A stretch of DNA of 26,614 nt from JBBDJB01 sp040880125 (lineage in GTDB: Bacteria; Planctomycetota; Planctomycetia; Pirellulales; JBBDJB01): assembly GCA_040880125.1 (NCBI GenBank), contig JBBDJB010000026.1, positions 1 through 26,614 on the forward strand. Direction: 5' to 3'. A model generated the notes under the pieces. That model had not been told where the DNA came from, did not search any database, and worked only from the letters and a program-made list of their open reading frames with translations. Both the position numbers and the translations under genes were made by a program. Positions within the stretch are counted from its first letter, which is position 1. The number at the start of each line of letters is the position of its first letter. Shown in pieces: positions 23,898-26,614 of this stretch.

Positions 23898-24836
23898 CTA
23901 GTCGGGACCGGGAACCAAGGTGGTGGTCTGGACGGCCAACGCCTCGTGCAGCGTGGGCACTGCCGAGTGGATACCCTTTAGCTCGATGGCGGCGCTGGAC
24001 AGCCTGGCGCGAAGCTGCGCGCCGGTCACGCGGTTGTCGATTAGCACTCGGATTTCCCGGCCGTGCGCCGAAACGGCTTGTACGCCGGGAAGCTTCCACA
24101 ACAATCGGCGCGCGCGGCGCACGTGGTCGCATGTCGCGGCGAGCCAGCGGGAACCTTGTGGGCAACCCGCCGAAATCAGATCCTCCGGGGAGCCGAGCTT
24201 TAGTAGCTGGCCGCGAAAAAGGTAGGCAATGCGATCGCAGCGGAGGGCGTCCTCCTGGTGGTGCAGTGAGCACACGCAGGTTGTTCCGCGGCGCGCGGAA
24301 GCGATCACAGTCTCCCACAACCGTTTTCGTGATTCAGCATCGACGCGGATGGATAACTCGTCGATCAAGAGTACTTCGGGGCGACCAGCGATCCGAGCGG
24401 CAAGCTCTACCCGTCGACGATAGCCGGGTGTGAGAGATGCCATCTCCCGGCATAGGACGTTTTGTAGCGCCAATTCGTCGATTGCGGCTTCAATTGCCGC
24501 CCCAATTTGCGAATTCGCGCCCGAGCGTTCCTTGACGTATCGCAACATGAACTGCGCAGCGGTCTCTCCGCGTTCTGGAATTGTCGTAGGCTGAAGGTGG
24601 TCGATTTGCGCGGCCAACTCGGAGTGGCACGATTCCGGATCGAGCCCCAACACTTCAATAGTGCCTTGCCAGGGACGCCGTTTGCCATGTAGCAGTTCGA
24701 GCAACGAGGTCTTTCCCGCGCCGACCGCACCGGCGATCCCGAATAGCATTCCCGAAGCAACATCGAAGCCAACGTTGCTGATGAGCTCTCGGGCGCCCAC
24801 TCCCCAGGTAACGTCACGAACATGAATCGCGATCAC
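23898..24836 (-). CDS. ABC transporter ATP-binding protein
   Basis: This protein of about 312 aa has the ABC ATPase motifs: Walker A GAVGAGKTS, a degenerate signature SLTPGYRRRVELA, Walker B EVLLIDEL (Glu present, the usual Pro after it replaced by Leu) and the switch His in CSLHHQED. The C-terminal 90 residues, after the RGQLLKLGSPEDL segment, form the extra domain seen in ABC-2-type exporters and GldA-like ATPases. The GTG at 24836 is preferred because GGGG lies 6-9 nt upstream and the family normally starts right at this strand (IAIHVRDVTWG). A GTG at 24872 would add 12 residues. No permease gene is beside it. It lies 59 bp after the GT2-TPR gene and may share its transcript. A gap of 205 bp without a gene follows before the Cys-rich GT-like gene. 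Confidence 0.85.
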   Translation of the reverse strand: MIAIHVRDVTWGVGARELISNVGFDVASGMLFGIAGAVGAGKTSLLELLHGKRRPWQGTIEVLGLDPESCHSELAAQIDHLQPTTIPERGETAAQFMLRYVKERSGANSQIGAAIEAAIDELALQNVLCREMASLTPGYRRRVELAARIAGRPEVLLIDELSIRVDAESRKRLWETVIASARRGTTCVCSLHHQEDALRCDRIAYLFRGQLLKLGSPEDLISAGCPQGSRWLAATCDHVRRARRLLWKLPGVQAVSAHGREIRVLIDNRVTGAQLRARLSSAAIELKGIHSAVPTLHEALAVQTTTLVPGPD

Positions 24837-24895
24837 GCGCTGCCCCAATTGCGAATGAAGTAACGGGTGCACCCGCCCGATTTCTCGCGCAGCAA

Positions 24896-26557
24896 CTAGC
24901 GTGAGTAAACTTGCCTTGGCACTTGAGCAGTGCCTGCCGCAGCCAATTCCGCAGACTCGTCCTGTTCCAGTTCTTGTAGCACCTGATTCAACTGGCGCTG
25001 CGTCTGCTCCGAATCCGGTCGCAACCGCAACGACTCGCGATATGCAGCCACGGCCGCGCTACGGCGCCCTTGCTTGTAGTAGACCGTGCCCAGGTTATGA
25101 TAAACGGAGGCGTTATGCGGATCCTTCTGGCAAAGTTGTGTGAGCGTCTCGACCGCTTGTTCAAGATCCTCGTGTTCAAGGTAGAACCAGCATCGCCGAT
25201 GAAGTAGTTGCGGATCGTTCGGACGCTCCACAGATGCCTCGTGCAGTAATTCGGCGGCGCGGTCGAAATTGCCGGCCTGACTCGCCAAATCGGACAATAG
25301 CAGGAATCCTTCCACTCGGCGGGAGGAGGTTTGCAGCAGCGATGCGGCGGTCAATTCCGCGGTTACCAGCTTGCTTTGCTTGACTAGCGCGTCCCCCAAA
25401 CCGCCCCAGCCTTGCCGGTACTCCGGCGCCTTGTCGAGTGCCAATCGCCATTGCAACTCCGCCAGATCATGACGCCCACACTCGGCATAGACCAGTGCCA
25501 TGTTATGCCGCGACTTGTAGCCGGCGATTCCATTGTCCACGCTCGAAAAATGGCGGGCAGACTGCTCCTGCAAGGCGGATTGATAGGCGGTGATCGCTTG
25601 CGCGTGATCACCAAAATGATGCGCCAGAACCCCATTGCGAAAGGAGAGTTCGACGTCACCCGGAAAGCGTTCCAGTCCTGCCAGGCACACTTCTCGTGCT
25701 CGTTCAAATTGGCTTTGCTGGTTGTAGCAATAAGTGAGCAGCGCATACGCCTTACGGACGTGCGACTCGGTTGGGCCTGATAGCTGCAGGCTCTTTTCAA
25801 GATATCTCGCTGCCACCTGAAACTCGCTCATATCGGCGTACGTCATGCCGAGATTGAACGCCACGAATGGATGGTTGGGCTGCTCCTCCGCCTCCTTGTG
25901 AAGGATCCGCAAGTCCCGTTCCTGCTTTCTTTGCCGACCCTCGGGGCTGTGATCCGAGCCGGAGTGCACGACATAAATGTCCGTCCACTCCACCACACCG
26001 CTCACCTGCCGTACCGCCGGAAGAATTTGTTCGTGGATGCGGCCGGAAAAGCGGAGAGCCGGCAGATTTCGGAACATCTTCACGTGATCGACTACGGTGA
26101 CGTCGTCGTACCCGATGGCGGTTGGCCGCGGACAATGCACTTGCATCACGTAGGCGATGGGCGCATCGGACAATGGACGAAGCGCGAGGTCTTTTAGCTT
26201 GCGGCCGTTCTCCTCGTCGATCGTATCATCGGAGTCCATCCAGAACACCCAATCGCCCGTCGCGTGCCGTAGAGACTCATTCCGCGCCGCGGAAAAGTCG
26301 TCGCACCATGGGAAGTCGAATATTCGAGCCCCGAACCGGCGGGCGATCTCCTTGGTGTGATCGACTGAACCGGTGTCTACCACAACGATTTCGTCGACAT
26401 ACGAACGTACTCCCGCCAAGCATGCTTCCAAAGTCTTCGAAGAATCTCTCACGATCATGCAAAGCGAAAGCCGGGGGCGGCCTGCCGAGTCAGGCGCATC
26501 ATTAGACGAGGTCATGGATAGCTTTCGCCGTGACAGCCTGCGGTTTTTCCGTCGCAT
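24896..26557 (-). CDS. GT2 glycosyltransferase fused to TPR repeats
   Basis: This protein of up to 553 aa begins with a family 2 glycosyltransferase domain (about residues 30-230): RLSLCMIVRDSSKTL, DEIVVVDTGSVDHT, FPWCDDFSAARNESL, and the metal/nucleotide-sugar motif WMDSDD with Asp at 108, 110 and 111. From about residue 230 to 530 it carries TPR repeats, such as HPFVAFNLGMTYADMSEFQVAARYLEKSL and ASVYHNLGTVYYKQGRRSAAVAAYRESLRLRPDS. This SPINDLY-unrelated GT2-TPR fusion is frequent in planctomycetes and probably modifies proteins or surface glycans in the cytoplasm. An alternative ATG at 26515 (just before TSSNDAPDS) lies closer to the normal family start; neither has a clear ribosome-binding site. 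Confidence 0.88.
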   Translation of the reverse strand: MRRKNRRLSRRKLSMTSSNDAPDSAGRPRLSLCMIVRDSSKTLEACLAGVRSYVDEIVVVDTGSVDHTKEIARRFGARIFDFPWCDDFSAARNESLRHATGDWVFWMDSDDTIDEENGRKLKDLALRPLSDAPIAYVMQVHCPRPTAIGYDDVTVVDHVKMFRNLPALRFSGRIHEQILPAVRQVSGVVEWTDIYVVHSGSDHSPEGRQRKQERDLRILHKEAEEQPNHPFVAFNLGMTYADMSEFQVAARYLEKSLQLSGPTESHVRKAYALLTYCYNQQSQFERAREVCLAGLERFPGDVELSFRNGVLAHHFGDHAQAITAYQSALQEQSARHFSSVDNGIAGYKSRHNMALVYAECGRHDLAELQWRLALDKAPEYRQGWGGLGDALVKQSKLVTAELTAASLLQTSSRRVEGFLLLSDLASQAGNFDRAAELLHEASVERPNDPQLLHRRCWFYLEHEDLEQAVETLTQLCQKDPHNASVYHNLGTVYYKQGRRSAAVAAYRESLRLRPDSEQTQRQLNQVLQELEQDESAELAAAGTAQVPRQVYSR

Positions 26558-26571
26558 AAGTAACTGAACTA

Positions 26572-26591
26572 CTACCGGCTGAAGCCGGTAG
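26572..26591. repeat. Perfect palindrome upstream of the GT2-TPR gene
   Basis: CTACCGGCT and AGCCGGTAG flank a GA dinucleotide, a 20-bp near-perfect palindrome. It lies 15 bp upstream of the GT2-TPR start and could be a REP-like unit or affect expression. Confidence 0.5.
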
Positions 26592-26614
26592 GTTGGAGGA
26601 CATCGTGAGCTACG

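Noticed and set aside
23731..24318. 195-aa minus-strand frame beside the ABC ATPase gene
   Set aside because: It overlaps the ATPase gene in another frame and is Arg/Pro-rich without any motif.

Overview
This window looks like chromosome from a planctomycete, most likely of the Pirellulales type. It is GC-rich. It carries ExbB/ExbD-linked TPR and squalene-cyclase-fold genes, two tandem tatA-like genes, a GT2-TPR fusion glycosyltransferase, a GT-like protein with a Cys-rich zinc-ribbon-like N-terminus, a planctomycete-style tyrosine recombinase ending inside a tRNA, and several families of small intergenic palindromes. The lineage call rests on recognising these families; no search was run.

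Left part (1-13.4 kb), ordinary core-type genome. A palindromic MITE-like repeat is followed by tRNA-Gly(CCC), a secreted TraB/GumN-family protein, a sugar-phosphate isomerase/epimerase-like TIM barrel, a convergent PQQ-type beta-propeller lipoprotein, an ArfB-like ribosome-rescue factor and a small lipoprotein. Next comes a cluster of a long periplasmic TPR protein, a MotA/TolQ/ExbB channel, ExbD/TolR, and a 687-aa membrane-anchored protein with a Pro/Ala/Glu-rich linker and an alpha/alpha-toroid (prenyltransferase/squalene-oxidase-like) end. By position and architecture the last protein could serve as the energised partner of the ExbBD motor. Two tatA-like genes and tRNA-Val(CAC) close this part.

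Middle part (13.35-17.2 kb), a scarred accessory region. A frameshifted and N-terminally truncated tyrosine recombinase reads into the 3' end of tRNA-Val, as expected of an element integrated there. Behind it lie an RHS YD-repeat fragment fused in frame to the N-terminus of an IS4-type transposase, two very small ORFs (one with two membrane helices), an orphan RHS C-terminal module carrying a different tip from the complete gene, and a plus-strand membrane protein with a pseudopilin-like soluble end. The tip/immunity candidates here look more AT-rich than the neighbouring DNA.

Right part (17.2-26.6 kb), all on the minus strand: GT2-TPR glycosyltransferase, an ABC ATPase without a visible permease, the Cys-rich GT-like protein, and a complete 1763-aa RHS/YD-repeat protein. 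That protein has a Cys-rich N-terminus, about 20 or more YD repeats, the canonical RHS core end and a 124-aa variable Cys-rich C-terminal tip. The complete RHS gene followed by a displaced tip module with small membrane ORFs resembles polymorphic-toxin tip-exchange loci known from enterobacterial rhs genes. The tip families themselves are not recognised and are the most promising novelty in the window.
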